Under the pieces are notes generated by a model that searched no databases, was not told the DNA's origin, and worked only from the letters and a program-made list of their open reading frames with translations. A program made the position numbers and the translations under genes. From Elusimicrobiota bacterium (GTDB lineage Bacteria; Elusimicrobiota; Elusimicrobia; FEN-1173), in assembly GCA_016722575.1 (NCBI GenBank), contig JADKIY010000006.1, positions 248,001 through 312,000 of the forward strand: a stretch of DNA of 64,000 nt. Reading direction: 5' to 3'. Shown here one piece after another: positions 8,318 to 18,342 of this stretch. Numbering within the stretch: position 1 is the stretch's first letter; each line of letters starts with the position of its first letter.

Positions 8318-9246
8318 AAATTTTGGTGACGGGCGGGGCGGGCTTCATCGGGTCGCACGTGGCGGCGGCCTATCTTCGGGCGGGGCACGCGGTGACCGTC
8401 TTGGACAACCTGTCGCACGGCCGACGGCGGGCGGCGCCTCCGGGGGCTCGATTCGTGAAGGCCGATGTCCGGGGACCGGGACTCGACCGGGTGTTCGCGC
8501 GCGGGCGGTTCGACGTGGTCAATCATCACGCCGCGCAAATCGACGTTCGCCGCTCGGTCGCCGATCCCTTGGAGGACGCCGACATCAATCTCCGGGGGCT
8601 CCTCCAATTGTTGGAAAAATCCCGTTCCCACAAAGTCCGCAAATTTATTTTCGCCGCTTCCGGCGGAACCTATTACGGCGAATGCGGCCGGCCGGCCCGG
8701 GAAAGCGATCCCCCGCGTCCCCTGTCGCCCTACGGCGTGTCGAAATTGTCGAGCGAGTTTTACCTTCGGGCCTACCGCGCCCTCCACGGTTTGGATTTCA
8801 CCGTTCTCCGCTACGCCAACGTGTACGGACCGGGGCAGGATCCCCATGGCGAGGCGGGGGTGGTGGCCATTTTCTGCCAGCGGCTTTCCGCCGGGAAACC
8901 CGTGACCGTTTTCGGGAGCGGCCGCCAGGAACGGGACTATGTTTTCGTGGGGGACGTGGCGGACGCCAATCGCCGGGCCCTGGCCCGGGGCTCGGGCGGT
9001 TGTTTCAACATCGGGTCGGGGAAGGCCACCTCCGTCAACGAGCTGGTTCGGGCGATGCGGGAGTTGTCCGGCCGGTCGTCCCCGGTGGTCCGCCGTCCGG
9101 CGCGCCCGGGCGAATTGAAGCGCAGCTGCTTGGATTTCGGTTTGGCGACCCGGACTTTGGGCTGGCGCCCGGGGGTCTCCCTGCGGGAGGGGTTGGCCGA
9201 AACCTGGCGGTTTCACCTTTCGACCGGGGGGCGCGCGCGGCCATGA
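8314..9246 (+). CDS. NAD-dependent sugar-nucleotide epimerase/dehydratase (GalE-like)
   Basis: A 310-residue extended short-chain dehydrogenase. The Rossmann motif ILVTGGAGFIGSH is at the very N-terminus, followed by the NHHAAQIDVRRSV segment, catalytic Ser/Tyr/Lys in FAASGGTYYGE and YGVSKLSSEFYL, and YANVYGPGQDPHG. This is the pattern of UDP-glucose 4-epimerases and related NDP-sugar epimerases. GTG 8314 was chosen as start because it follows a strong GGGGGGAGGG ribosome site and overlaps the upstream stop. The exact sugar is not predictable; context suggests a heptose or hexose for the surface glycan. Confidence 0.85.
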   Translation: MKILVTGGAGFIGSHVAAAYLRAGHAVTVLDNLSHGRRRAAPPGARFVKADVRGPGLDRVFARGRFDVVNHHAAQIDVRRSVADPLEDADINLRGLLQLLEKSRSHKVRKFIFAASGGTYYGECGRPARESDPPRPLSPYGVSKLSSEFYLRAYRALHGLDFTVLRYANVYGPGQDPHGEAGVVAIFCQRLSAGKPVTVFGSGRQERDYVFVGDVADANRRALARGSGGCFNIGSGKATSVNELVRAMRELSGRSSPVVRRPARPGELKRSCLDFGLATRTLGWRPGVSLREGLAETWRFHLSTGGRARP

Positions 9247-10322
9247 AAGCGCTGATCCTCCTCGGGGGGTTGGGCACCCGCCTGCGGCCCCTGACGTTGA
9301 CCCGGCCCAAGCCGCTTCTGCCCGTCCTCAACCGGCCGTTGATCGCCCACCAGCTGGACGCCCTGCGCCGGGTGGGCGTCCGCGAGGTCGTGCTGGCCCT
9401 CGGGTACAAGGCGGCGCATTTTAAAACCAAGCTGGGCGGGGGAAGCCGGTGGGGCGTCCGCTTCCGCTATTCCATCGAGCGGGAACCCCTGGGCACCGGG
9501 GGCGCCATCCGGAAAGCCCTCGGCCATTTGGAGGGAACGACGATGGTGCTGAACGGGGACATCATCAGCGACATCGATTTGCGGGGACTCACCGCGCGCC
9601 ACGCCCGCGCCAACGCCCAAGCCACCCTGGCGTTGACGGAAGTGAAAGACCCGTCGGCCTTCGGGCTGGTTCAAACCGACCGGACCGGCCGCGTCATCGG
9701 ATTTTTGGAAAAGCCGTCGGCGGAACAGACGACGTGCCGGACCATCAACGCGGGCGTTTATGTTTTCGAACCCGAGGTCGTCCAGCGCATTCCCGAGGGG
9801 CGCTCCGTTTCCATCGAACGGGAGATCTTTCCCGCCTTGATCGCCGAAGGCTACCGCCTTCGGGCGGAGATCCACCGGGGGTATTGGTCCGACGTGGGAA
9901 CCCTCGCGGCCTATTGGCGGACCCACGCCGATCTGCACCTTCTGGGGCGCTGGCCGGCGGGTTACCGGGTTCGGGGGGGGCTCGTCCGGGGGCCGGGGGT
10001 TCGTTGGCATCGCACGGCTCTTCAGCGGGGAACGGCGGTGATCGGACGGGGCGCCCGCGTGGATCGGGGCGCCGTCTTGGAGGGGTGCGTCACCCTGGGC
10101 GACAACGTTCGGGTGGGCGCGGGCGCCCGGTTGACGAATTGCATCGTTTTGGAAGGGGCCGTGATCGGGGACCGTTCCCGGGTGGACAACGCCGTCCTGG
10201 GCGCGGGGGTGGGGGTGGGGGCCGATTGCCGGGTCGGGCCCGATCTCGTTTTGGGCGACGGCGCCCGGTGGCCGGACCACAGTCAATCCGTTCCGGGCCT
10301 GACCGCCCGAACGGTGATTTGA
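9243..10322 (+). CDS. Sugar-1-phosphate nucleotidyltransferase with left-handed beta-helix domain
   Basis: A 359-residue protein. Residues 1-235 are a nucleotidyltransferase domain (LGGLGTRLRPLTLTRPKPLLPVLNRP, LGYKAAHFK, LGTGGAIRKAL, LNGDIISDID, GYWSDVGT). Residues 255-350 look like hexapeptide repeats (IGRGARVDRGAVLEGCVTLG and following) forming a beta-helix. This is the mannose-1-phosphate guanylyltransferase-like architecture. With gmhB just upstream it may be a heptose-1-phosphate guanylyltransferase (HddC-like), but mannose or glucose are equally possible substrates. The start at ATG 9243 overlaps the epimerase stop. It is the last gene of the surface sugar operon; a 70-base gap precedes metK. 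Confidence 0.85.
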   Translation: MKALILLGGLGTRLRPLTLTRPKPLLPVLNRPLIAHQLDALRRVGVREVVLALGYKAAHFKTKLGGGSRWGVRFRYSIEREPLGTGGAIRKALGHLEGTTMVLNGDIISDIDLRGLTARHARANAQATLALTEVKDPSAFGLVQTDRTGRVIGFLEKPSAEQTTCRTINAGVYVFEPEVVQRIPEGRSVSIEREIFPALIAEGYRLRAEIHRGYWSDVGTLAAYWRTHADLHLLGRWPAGYRVRGGLVRGPGVRWHRTALQRGTAVIGRGARVDRGAVLEGCVTLGDNVRVGAGARLTNCIVLEGAVIGDRSRVDNAVLGAGVGVGADCRVGPDLVLGDGARWPDHSQSVPGLTARTVI

Positions 10323-10392
10323 TTTTTTAAATTGGTAAAATTAACCCTCTTTTTAAACAACACTTCGAACACCGATAGGGAGAATCCATCGT

Positions 10393-11562
10393 ATGCGCCG
10401 TGACCGTTACGTTTTCACCTCCGAGTCCGTCACCGAAGGACATCCGGACAAGGTTTGCGATCAAATTTCCGACGCGGTGTTGGACGCCATCTTGGCCGAG
10501 GACCCGATGGGGCGCGTGGCGTGCGAATCCTTCTGCACCACGGGCCTGGTGGTCGTGGGCGGCGAAATCACCACCAAATCCTGGGTGGACGTGCCCTCCC
10601 TGGTCCGCTCCGTCGTGGCGGACATCGGCTACACGGACAAGCGCTTCGGTTTTGACGCCGCCAGCTGCGGCATCCTAAACGCCATCGGCCGCCAGAGCCC
10701 CGACATCGCCCAGGGCGTCGACACCGGCGGCGCCGGCGACCAGGGCCTCATGGTCGGCTTCGCCTGCGACGAGACGGAGGAGCTCATGCCCACCCCGATC
10801 CACCTGGCGCACAAGCTCACGCGGCGCCTGGCGGACGTCCGCAAGAAAGGCGTCCTGCCCTACCTCGGCCCCGATGGGAAATCCCAGGTGACCGTGGAAT
10901 ACGAGGGCGGCCAGCCCAAGCGCATCGACGCGGTGGTCCTCTCCAGCCAGCACGACGAATCCATTTTGGACAAAAGCGGCAAAAAAATCACCGGCCGAGC
11001 CCGGGAGGAAATCATCCACAAGGTCGTCCTGCCGGTCCTTCCCAAGGCCATGTTGGACAAGGACACCAAGTTCTACGTGAACCCCACCGGCAAATTCGTG
11101 GTCGGCGGTCCCGAAGGGGACACCGGCGTCACCGGCCGCAAAATCATCGTGGACACCTACGGCGGATGGGCGCCCCACGGCGGCGGCGCCTTCTCCGGCA
11201 AAGACCCGACGAAAGTGGACCGCTCCGCCTGCTACATGGCGCGCCACGTGGCCAAAAACATCGTGGCCGCGGGCCTGGCCCAGCAGTGCACCGTTCAGCT
11301 GGCCTACGCCATCGGCGTGGCCGATCCGGTCAGCGTCATGATCGACACTCACGGCACGGGCGCGGTGCCCGAGGAACGCCTGGTGGAAATCGCCCGGGAC
11401 GTCTTCCCGCTCACCCCCCGGGGCATCATCGATTACTTGAAACTGCGCCGCCCCTTCTACCGCAAGACCGCTTCCTACGGCCATTTCGGCCGGAACGACG
11501 CGGACTTCTATTGGGAAAAAACCAACAAAGCCGCCGAGCTCAAAAAGCTCGCACGCGTCTGA
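10393..11562 (+). CDS. metK: S-adenosylmethionine synthetase
   Basis: A full-length 389-residue MetK, which makes S-adenosylmethionine from ATP and methionine in the cytoplasm. Motifs: ESVTEGHPDKVCDQISDAVL with the ATP-binding HPDK at residues 17-20, GGAGDQGLMVGFACDET, GGPEGDTGVTGRKIIVDTYGG, GGGAFSGKDPTKVDRSA and a GRNDADFYWEK C-terminus. An AGGGAGA ribosome site sits about 9 bases before ATG 10393. The 70-base leader is AT-rich (TTTTTTAAATTGGTAAAATTAA) and likely holds a promoter, but it is too short for a SAM riboswitch. ahcY follows 25 bases later, pairing SAM production with removal of S-adenosylhomocysteine. Confidence 0.97.
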   Translation: MRRDRYVFTSESVTEGHPDKVCDQISDAVLDAILAEDPMGRVACESFCTTGLVVVGGEITTKSWVDVPSLVRSVVADIGYTDKRFGFDAASCGILNAIGRQSPDIAQGVDTGGAGDQGLMVGFACDETEELMPTPIHLAHKLTRRLADVRKKGVLPYLGPDGKSQVTVEYEGGQPKRIDAVVLSSQHDESILDKSGKKITGRAREEIIHKVVLPVLPKAMLDKDTKFYVNPTGKFVVGGPEGDTGVTGRKIIVDTYGGWAPHGGGAFSGKDPTKVDRSACYMARHVAKNIVAAGLAQQCTVQLAYAIGVADPVSVMIDTHGTGAVPEERLVEIARDVFPLTPRGIIDYLKLRRPFYRKTASYGHFGRNDADFYWEKTNKAAELKKLARV

Positions 11563-11587
11563 TCTCCTCTTGACCAAGGACCCTTCC

Positions 11588-12844
<1,257 letters not shown>

Positions 12845-12859
12845 TTTAACCGATTGTCT

Positions 12860-12882
12860 CCGATATCCTTGACGGATATCGG
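12860..12882. other. 9-bp perfect hairpin after ahcY
   Basis: CCGATATCC and GGATATCGG are separated by a 5-base loop, 16 bases after the ahcY stop. There is no T-tract, so this is not a typical intrinsic terminator. It could be an mRNA-stabilising hairpin, a weak terminator or an operator. Confidence 0.45.
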
Positions 12883-12930
12883 CCGGCCGGGTCGCCCCGC
12901 GCCGGAATTCCCCCGGGAGGAAACAAGTCT

Positions 12931-13824
12931 ATGAAACCAGGACGATGGTCCATCGCCGTTCCCTTGGCGCTGCTGGTCGCGGGCGCGGGTTGCAAAAACG
13001 ACAATCTGTTCACGGGGCTCCACCGCCAAGGCACCGGGGACACCGCCGGTTTGGTGTCCGACGGCGTGGCGGCCCTCTCCCGGGGGGACTACGCGGCGGC
13101 CGAACGTTATTTTGAAGACGCCCTGGTTCAAGACCCCTCCAACTCCGACGCCCTCTACGGCGCGGCCGCGGCCCGCATGGGCAACGGCGGCCTGGACATC
13201 GGCCAATTGCTGGCGAATCTTCTCACCCAGGGAACCCCCGGCGGCGCGCCGGCCCTCTCCGACGGCTTGGCCGTGGCCGCCCGCGGCGCTCCCGCTCAGG
13301 CTCCCGCCCCCGGCCAGAGCATTCTCGCCAACATCGACATCAACGCCTTGGATTCGGCTCTGGAAGTCGCCATCTGCTACCTCCAGCGCATCCAGCTGGG
13401 TTACTCCGACGGTAAAATTCCACCCAACGACGTGAACCTCCTGGTCAATCTGGGCCTTTGCCGACTTCTGCGGGCCGCGACGCGCCCGCTGAAAGACGGT
13501 CTGGTGGATATTCAAAAGATCAACAGCGGCCAGGATTTTGGCTACGCCGTGGTCGCGGGAACCCCGTTCAGCGGGGGTCAATGCGCCGTCCTGTTGAATT
13601 CCTTTCAGGACGCGGTGTGGGGATACCAGGCCTTGAACACCGCTTCGGTTCAGGTCCTGAATCAACAGGTCGGGGACACGCTCTTCGACTTGAAAGTGGA
13701 CGTCCGATCCCTCTACACGACCTACAAAAATTCGATCGCCGCGACGACCGGCTGCGACTTGTCTTCCTTGAACGACAACCCCGACGTGGTTCCGGCCCCC
13801 GTTTCCGCCGGCAACTGCCTCTAA
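12931..13824 (+). CDS. Lipoprotein with a TPR-like segment, unknown function
   Basis: A 297-residue predicted lipoprotein. The N-terminus has a basic start, a hydrophobic run and a lipobox ending in AGAGC (Cys21). Residues 40-75 (VAALSRGDYAAAERYFEDAL, then NSDALYGAAAAR) look like a tetratricopeptide repeat; the rest is alpha-helical with four later cysteines. A GGGAGGA ribosome site precedes ATG 12931. The next gene is an outer-membrane barrel and the one after a secreted protease, so a role as a periplasmic or outer-membrane-bound assembly or accessory protein is possible. I do not recognise the family. Confidence 0.7.
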   Translation: MKPGRWSIAVPLALLVAGAGCKNDNLFTGLHRQGTGDTAGLVSDGVAALSRGDYAAAERYFEDALVQDPSNSDALYGAAAARMGNGGLDIGQLLANLLTQGTPGGAPALSDGLAVAARGAPAQAPAPGQSILANIDINALDSALEVAICYLQRIQLGYSDGKIPPNDVNLLVNLGLCRLLRAATRPLKDGLVDIQKINSGQDFGYAVVAGTPFSGGQCAVLLNSFQDAVWGYQALNTASVQVLNQQVGDTLFDLKVDVRSLYTTYKNSIAATTGCDLSSLNDNPDVVPAPVSAGNCL

Positions 13825-13834
13825 GGCCTCTCCC

Positions 13835-15166
13835 ATGAAAGCGAGACTCTCCATGAAAAAGTTCTCCCTGTCGGTGGCGATGCTGGCGGCGGCGCTGTCC
13901 GCCGGGGCGGTGGAACAACCGACCCAGATCCGCGGCGCCCGGGCCCTGGGCATGGGCGACGCCTTCACGGCGGTGGCCGACGATCAAAACGTCTTCTTCT
14001 ACAACCCGGCCGGTTCCGTCCAGCGGACGGGGTCTTTGGCGACGCTTCTGGATATTCCCGTCACGTTGAGCGAGGATTTCGTCCGCTTCGGAAAATTCGT
14101 GAGCGACAACGAGACGGATCTAAAGAACTTCACCGACTTGCCGCCCGCCCGCCAGGCGGAATTGGCCAATAAAATCAACACCACCCTGGTTAAATTGCGG
14201 CCCACCTTCGGGCTGGGTCTTCCGAACACGAGCTACCTTTCGGGCCCCACCGCCAATCACTGGCATTGGGGCTGGGGCCTCTTTGCCCAGGCCGGCGGCC
14301 GCCTGGGGTTCAATCCCTCGGTTCTGGTGCCCTCCCTTTATTACGACATCAACGTGGACGTCGCGCCCATGCTCAACATCGCCAAGGGCTGGGACGGCGC
14401 GCTGTTCCTCCCGGGCCGCCTCGGCCTGGGCGTCAACGTGAAGTACCTCCGGCGCGGTTCGGCTTCGGATCCCAACGTTTCGGTCCTCCAGTTGGACGAT
14501 TACAAGGCGCCGCCTTTGCAAATGGGAAGCGGACTGGGCTTGGACGCGGGATTGCTCTACCGTCCAACGGACCGCTGGAATCTCGGCGTGACCTTGATGG
14601 ACGCGGGCGGCACGCAGTTGGATTTTGATTCCCTGGACGCCAAGGACGGTTTCGCCGCGAAATCGGCCCGGGTGTCGGGCATCCGCCAGCGTTTGAACGT
14701 GGGCTTGGCCTGGACGCCCGCGCGCCTGGGCATCGGCCCCATCGGGATCCCCACGGGCGATCGCTTGCTCCTGGCCGTGGATTTCCGGGACATCGCCAAC
14801 GCCGACAGCAAAACCTTCTTCGACGGCGGCGTGATCGCCGACAGCGCGGGCAAACACATTCATTTCGGCGCCGAATACCGCTGGTGGTTCCTCCGCCTCC
14901 GGGGCGGCGCCAACCAGGGCTATTCGACCGTCGGCGGCGGGCTGGACCTTCCGCTCCTCAAGATCGACTACGCCTATTACTCCGACGAAGTCGGCGCCTT
15001 CGCGGGCAATTTGAAGCACTCGGCCCACACCCTCTCCCTGGCCCTCCGTTTCGGCACGGGCTCGACCGAAGGCCGTGAACGCCTGACGCACAAGCCGGCG
15101 CCAAAATCCGACGAAACCCCGGCGCCGTCCGCCCCCGCGACCGACGAGCAGGCCAAACCTGAATAA
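13835..15166 (+). CDS. PorV/FadL-like outer-membrane beta-barrel protein
   Basis: A 443-residue protein with a signal peptide (MKKFSLSVAMLAAALSAGA) and the hallmark N-terminal motif GARALGMGDAFTAVADD followed by FFYNPAG, as in PorV/PorQ, UPF0164 and FadL-type barrels. The remainder alternates in beta-strand style and ends with SLALRFGTG, followed by a proline/alanine tail. PorV is the partner that shuttles cargo of the type IX secretion system. A SprA-like gene lies 4.4 kb downstream and an M6 protease with a sorting-type C-terminus follows directly, so a PorV-like role is attractive but unproven. ATG 13853 is an alternative start giving a cleaner signal peptide. Confidence 0.72.
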   Translation: MKARLSMKKFSLSVAMLAAALSAGAVEQPTQIRGARALGMGDAFTAVADDQNVFFYNPAGSVQRTGSLATLLDIPVTLSEDFVRFGKFVSDNETDLKNFTDLPPARQAELANKINTTLVKLRPTFGLGLPNTSYLSGPTANHWHWGWGLFAQAGGRLGFNPSVLVPSLYYDINVDVAPMLNIAKGWDGALFLPGRLGLGVNVKYLRRGSASDPNVSVLQLDDYKAPPLQMGSGLGLDAGLLYRPTDRWNLGVTLMDAGGTQLDFDSLDAKDGFAAKSARVSGIRQRLNVGLAWTPARLGIGPIGIPTGDRLLLAVDFRDIANADSKTFFDGGVIADSAGKHIHFGAEYRWWFLRLRGGANQGYSTVGGGLDLPLLKIDYAYYSDEVGAFAGNLKHSAHTLSLALRFGTGSTEGRERLTHKPAPKSDETPAPSAPATDEQAKPE

Positions 15167-15182
15167 GACCGCGATATCACGA

Positions 15183-16871
15183 TTGAACGGAAAAGAATCC
15201 TCGGCCTTCGGGCTGAGGATTCTTTTTTGGCTGGCGCTGATGGGCTTGGCCGTTTCCGCCGGGGCCGTGCCGCCGCTCCCGGGGGGCCATCGGCCCGGGG
15301 ACCGGCCCACCTGCCGTGTCAACGGCGAAGCCCTTGGGAGCCGGGTGGCCTCCCTTCGGGCCCAGGCCCGGGGCGCCGCGCCCCTGGCGCCGCCCAGCCC
15401 CCTGAACCCCAGCGTCTACGTCCTCCGGGTGGATTTTTCCGGTACGGCCATGGCGGCTTCCCTGGCCACGACGCGTAACTTCTTTCAGCAAGTTCAGGAC
15501 TACTACGTGGAGAACTCCTACGGCGTGTTCGTCCCCACCTTCACCGTGAGCCCCGTGGTCTACACCCTGGGACACACGATGGCCTATTACGGGGCCAACA
15601 GCGGCGCCCTGTGTTCGGGGGGCAACGACGTGACCTGCGGCGTGGGGGAACTGTTCGCCGATGCCACGACGGCGGCCGCCGCCGTCGACTTCAGTCCCTA
15701 CGACCACATCATGATTTACCACGCCGGGGCGGGAGAAGAATCCAACCCATCCTTTGATCAGAATTTGTGGTCCCTTTACATGCCCGATTCAAATGTTCTC
15801 GACGGGCACAATTTTCAGGGATTCACGCTGGTGCCGGAATCGGAGAGCGGCCTCGCCGATCCCCTCGGCGTCATCTGCCACGAATACGGTCACCAGCTCG
15901 GTTTGCCCGATCTATACGACACTTCCACGGGGCTGGCCACCATCGGGACCTGGGATTTGATGGACTATCCCTGGGCGGGGACGCCGCAAGGATCGAATCC
16001 CCCGCATTTGGGCGCTTGGTGTAAAAAGTTCCTGGGGTTTGGGGTGGTTCAGCCTTCGTCCACGGGAACCGTGACTTTTTTTCCAGTGGAAACGAACAAC
16101 ACCGGGGTTCACGAACTCTACGCCACGGGCCAGGAATATTTTCTCGCCGAATATCGATCGAAAACAGCCGGCACCTTCGACGCGGCCTTGCCCCAGGCGG
16201 CGGGGGGCTTGGCTCTCTGGCACGTGGACGACGCCGTGGCCTTGAACGGAACGGTGCTTTCAAACAACAACGTTAACGCCCCCGGTTTAAACGGTTTCGG
16301 CCACCGGGGCGTGGATTTGGTGGAAGCCGACGGGGTGGAGGCCAATCCCGACGGCGGGGATTTGGGGAACAACAACGCGTGGGACAACGGCCAAACGGCG
16401 ACCTCGCCCCAGACGGACCTGTTTAACGGCCAGGCCTCGAGCCTCGCGATTTCCAACATCGCGGGCGTGGGCGGCGGGTCGGTGCAGGCGACGATTTCCT
16501 TTTTCCTGGCGGCGTCGGAAGTTTCGGTGGGCAAAGTGCGCGGCTATCCCAACCCGGCCGGAGGCGGCTATCCCGCCCGCGCCGGTTCTTCGGCGGGGAC
16601 CTTGGCGACCCTTCGCTTCGAGCTCACCCGGCCGGTGTCCGCCCGCGCCATGCAATTGGACATTTATGCCCTGGACGGCGGCCGCGTGCGTTCCATCGGC
16701 GGTTCGGGATTTCGTTTTCGGGAGGATATTTCCGAGAATTTTAACTGGATTTACGAGTTTGATTGGGACGGGAAAAACGAATCCGGCGACGACGTGGGGT
16801 CCGGCGTGTATCTGATCCACCTGGACGCCGACGGCCACACGGTCAACGGCAAGCTCGCCGTCGAGCGTTGA
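15183..16871 (+). CDS. Secreted M6-family metalloprotease with C-terminal sorting-type domain
   Basis: A 562-residue frame from TTG 15183. It has a signal peptide (ILFWLALMGLAVSAGA), a catalytic domain with the zinc motif HEYGHQLGLPD at residues 233-243 and WDLMDY just after, as in immune inhibitor A-like M6 proteases, and a C-terminal region with YPNP near residue 455 and FDWDGKNESGDDVGSGVYLI near the end. The last part resembles FlgD-Ig/type IX sorting domains. It is therefore likely exported across both membranes. An intrinsic terminator overlaps codons 4-16, so ATG 15240 is an alternative start, but that would destroy the signal peptide. The family cleaves proteins; the natural substrate is unknown. 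Confidence 0.8.
   Translation: MNGKESSAFGLRILFWLALMGLAVSAGAVPPLPGGHRPGDRPTCRVNGEALGSRVASLRAQARGAAPLAPPSPLNPSVYVLRVDFSGTAMAASLATTRNFFQQVQDYYVENSYGVFVPTFTVSPVVYTLGHTMAYYGANSGALCSGGNDVTCGVGELFADATTAAAAVDFSPYDHIMIYHAGAGEESNPSFDQNLWSLYMPDSNVLDGHNFQGFTLVPESESGLADPLGVICHEYGHQLGLPDLYDTSTGLATIGTWDLMDYPWAGTPQGSNPPHLGAWCKKFLGFGVVQPSSTGTVTFFPVETNNTGVHELYATGQEYFLAEYRSKTAGTFDAALPQAAGGLALWHVDDAVALNGTVLSNNNVNAPGLNGFGHRGVDLVEADGVEANPDGGDLGNNNAWDNGQTATSPQTDLFNGQASSLAISNIAGVGGGSVQATISFFLAASEVSVGKVRGYPNPAGGGYPARAGSSAGTLATLRFELTRPVSARAMQLDIYALDGGRVRSIGGSGFRFREDISENFNWIYEFDWDGKNESGDDVGSGVYLIHLDADGHTVNGKLAVER
15193..15228 (+). terminator. Strong intrinsic terminator inside the next gene's 5' end
   Basis: A 14-bp stem with one G-T wobble (AAGAATCCTCGGCC pairing with GGCTGAGGATTCTT), a UUCG tetraloop and a run of six T. 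It lies 26 bases after the barrel gene stop, but also within the predicted signal-peptide codons of the M6 protease frame. Confidence 0.8.
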
Positions 16872-16940
16872 CCCGGATAATTCAGCGATCCGGTATTGGG
16901 CTAAATAACTCTGTTTCGATTGTTCCCCGGTGGCAATTGC

Positions 16941-17030
16941 GTCGCCCCGGCGAAGGCCGGGGTCCAGGGTTTGAAATCGTTTCTGGAACGTCGATTTTAA
17001 TGACTGGGTCCCGGCCTTCGCCGGGACGAC
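16941..17030. repeat. REP/MITE-like element, copy 1
   Basis: A 90-bp unit. The ends (starting GTCGCCCCGGCGAAGGCCGGG and finishing GGCCTTCGCCGGGACGAC) are imperfect inverted repeats of 27 bases, and each end is itself palindromic. A second copy lies 174 bp downstream. They sit between convergent genes and may act as terminators or as a miniature mobile repeat. Confidence 0.75.
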
Positions 17031-17114
17031 GAGGGAAACGGCCAAGCGTTTAGAACGGACGAGGGGAAGCGACGAAAGTTTTAAGTTGGTCTCGATGGGA
17101 TTTGGCATCGGATC

Positions 17115-17204
17115 GTCGCCCCGGCGAAGGCCGGGGTCCAGGGTTTGAAATTGTTCCTTGAGCGCCGGTTCCAATGACTGGGTCCCGGCCTTCGCCGGGA
17201 CGAC
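17115..17204. repeat. REP/MITE-like element, copy 2
   Basis: The same 90-bp unit in the same orientation as the copy at 16941, with near-identical ends; the middle differs at several bases (for example the TTGAGCGCCGG segment). The rest of the 388-base gap between the protease and lptG shows no gene. Confidence 0.75.
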
Positions 17205-17259
17205 GAGAAAAACATTCAGGCTTTAAGAACGCCCGAAGGGAAGCGGTCAAATATTTAGC

Positions 17260-18342
17260 TTAATCCAAAGACTTCATCTTCCAGTAATACCGAAGCCCCA
17301 CCGTCAAGAAAACCAGGTTGGCCAGCCAGGCCCCCAGAAAGGGCGGGCACCAGTCTTTTTGCCCCAGAGCGTGCCCCACCTGCATGAGCCCGAAATAACC
17401 GAAGGCCACCGCCAAGGCCAGCGCGACCGCCCGCACCTTGCCGCCCCGCTTGTTGAACGAAAACGGGATGCCGATCAAGAGGACGATGAAATTGGCCCAG
17501 GGGAAAGCCGTCTTCATGTGCAGTTCCACCTGGAGTTTTTGGGTGGGAATTCCCAGAACCTTCAGGCGATCGATGTGTTGCTTGAGGTCGTGCCGGTTCA
17601 TCTCTTCCGTGTCGGGTTCCTGGGGCACGAGGTCCGAGGCTTTTTCCCGGCGGCCGATCCAGCGCGTCGCAAAAACGCTCTGTCGTTCGAGGGCCCGGCC
17701 GTCGGGGGAGAAGCGGCGCTCGAAACCGTCGATCAACTTCCATCCCCGGTCGGTCCAGACCGCGTTCCGCGCCTGCCATTGGACGCGGGGTTGATCGCCG
17801 TGGGTGACGTCCACCACCACGTCCTTCAGGGTTTGGCGGTCGGTGTCCAGGAGGCCGATGGAATAGAAAACGCCTTTGCCCGCCACGGTGACGTCCTCGA
17901 ACTTCGTCGGTCGGAAGGACGTTAAATGGCGAACGTCGGCGTTCCAAAGCGCCTTCGCTTGGCGGCTGGCCCAGGGGTTGACGGCTTCGCCCACGCCCCA
18001 GGAGAAGACGCTTAACACCAGGCCGGTCACCAGGAGGGGGGCGGTGAGTTGCCAGGGGTGGATTCCCCCGGAGAGCGCGGCCGTGATTTCCATCCGCCGG
18101 GAGAGTTGCCCCAGGGCGAAGAGGGCCGCCAGGAGGGCCGACACGGGCAGGAGTTCCTGGCTGCGCAGGGGCCAGACGGCGATCAAATATTGAACCACCA
18201 CGCCCACCGTGGCCTTGCCGGCGATGAATTTGTCCAGGCGTTCCATCATTTCGGCCATGAGGACCAGAATCGTCAGCGCCCCGTAGCTGAAGAGGAGGGG
18301 GCGCAAAAACATCGAGAGGACGTATCGGTGAAGGCGGGTCAC
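17260..18342 (-). CDS. lptG: LPS export ABC transporter permease LptG
   Basis: A 360-residue LptF/LptG-family permease: RYVLSMFLRPLLFSYGALT as first helix, further membrane segments around residues 55-120, a periplasmic beta-jellyroll region (about residues 135-265), and three C-terminal helices including FIVLLIGIPFSF. With LptF and LptB it extracts lipopolysaccharide from the inner membrane and feeds the periplasmic bridge. The start was set at GTG 18342, which overlaps the lptF stop as GTGA; the open frame extends far upstream as a shadow of lptF. Being second in a two-gene operon and carrying this N-terminus, LptG is the better call than LptF. Confidence 0.85.
   Translation of the reverse strand: MTRLHRYVLSMFLRPLLFSYGALTILVLMAEMMERLDKFIAGKATVGVVVQYLIAVWPLRSQELLPVSALLAALFALGQLSRRMEITAALSGGIHPWQLTAPLLVTGLVLSVFSWGVGEAVNPWASRQAKALWNADVRHLTSFRPTKFEDVTVAGKGVFYSIGLLDTDRQTLKDVVVDVTHGDQPRVQWQARNAVWTDRGWKLIDGFERRFSPDGRALERQSVFATRWIGRREKASDLVPQEPDTEEMNRHDLKQHIDRLKVLGIPTQKLQVELHMKTAFPWANFIVLLIGIPFSFNKRGGKVRAVALALAVAFGYFGLMQVGHALGQKDWCPPFLGAWLANLVFLTVGLRYYWKMKSLD

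Noticed and set aside
10323..10392. SAM riboswitch before metK
   Set aside because: Only 70 bases are available, with no SAM-I or SAM-II type stems visible.
16287..17174. Minus-strand frame containing QTLDPGLRRGD twice
   Set aside because: These peptides come from the REP-like repeats read antisense, not from a protein gene.
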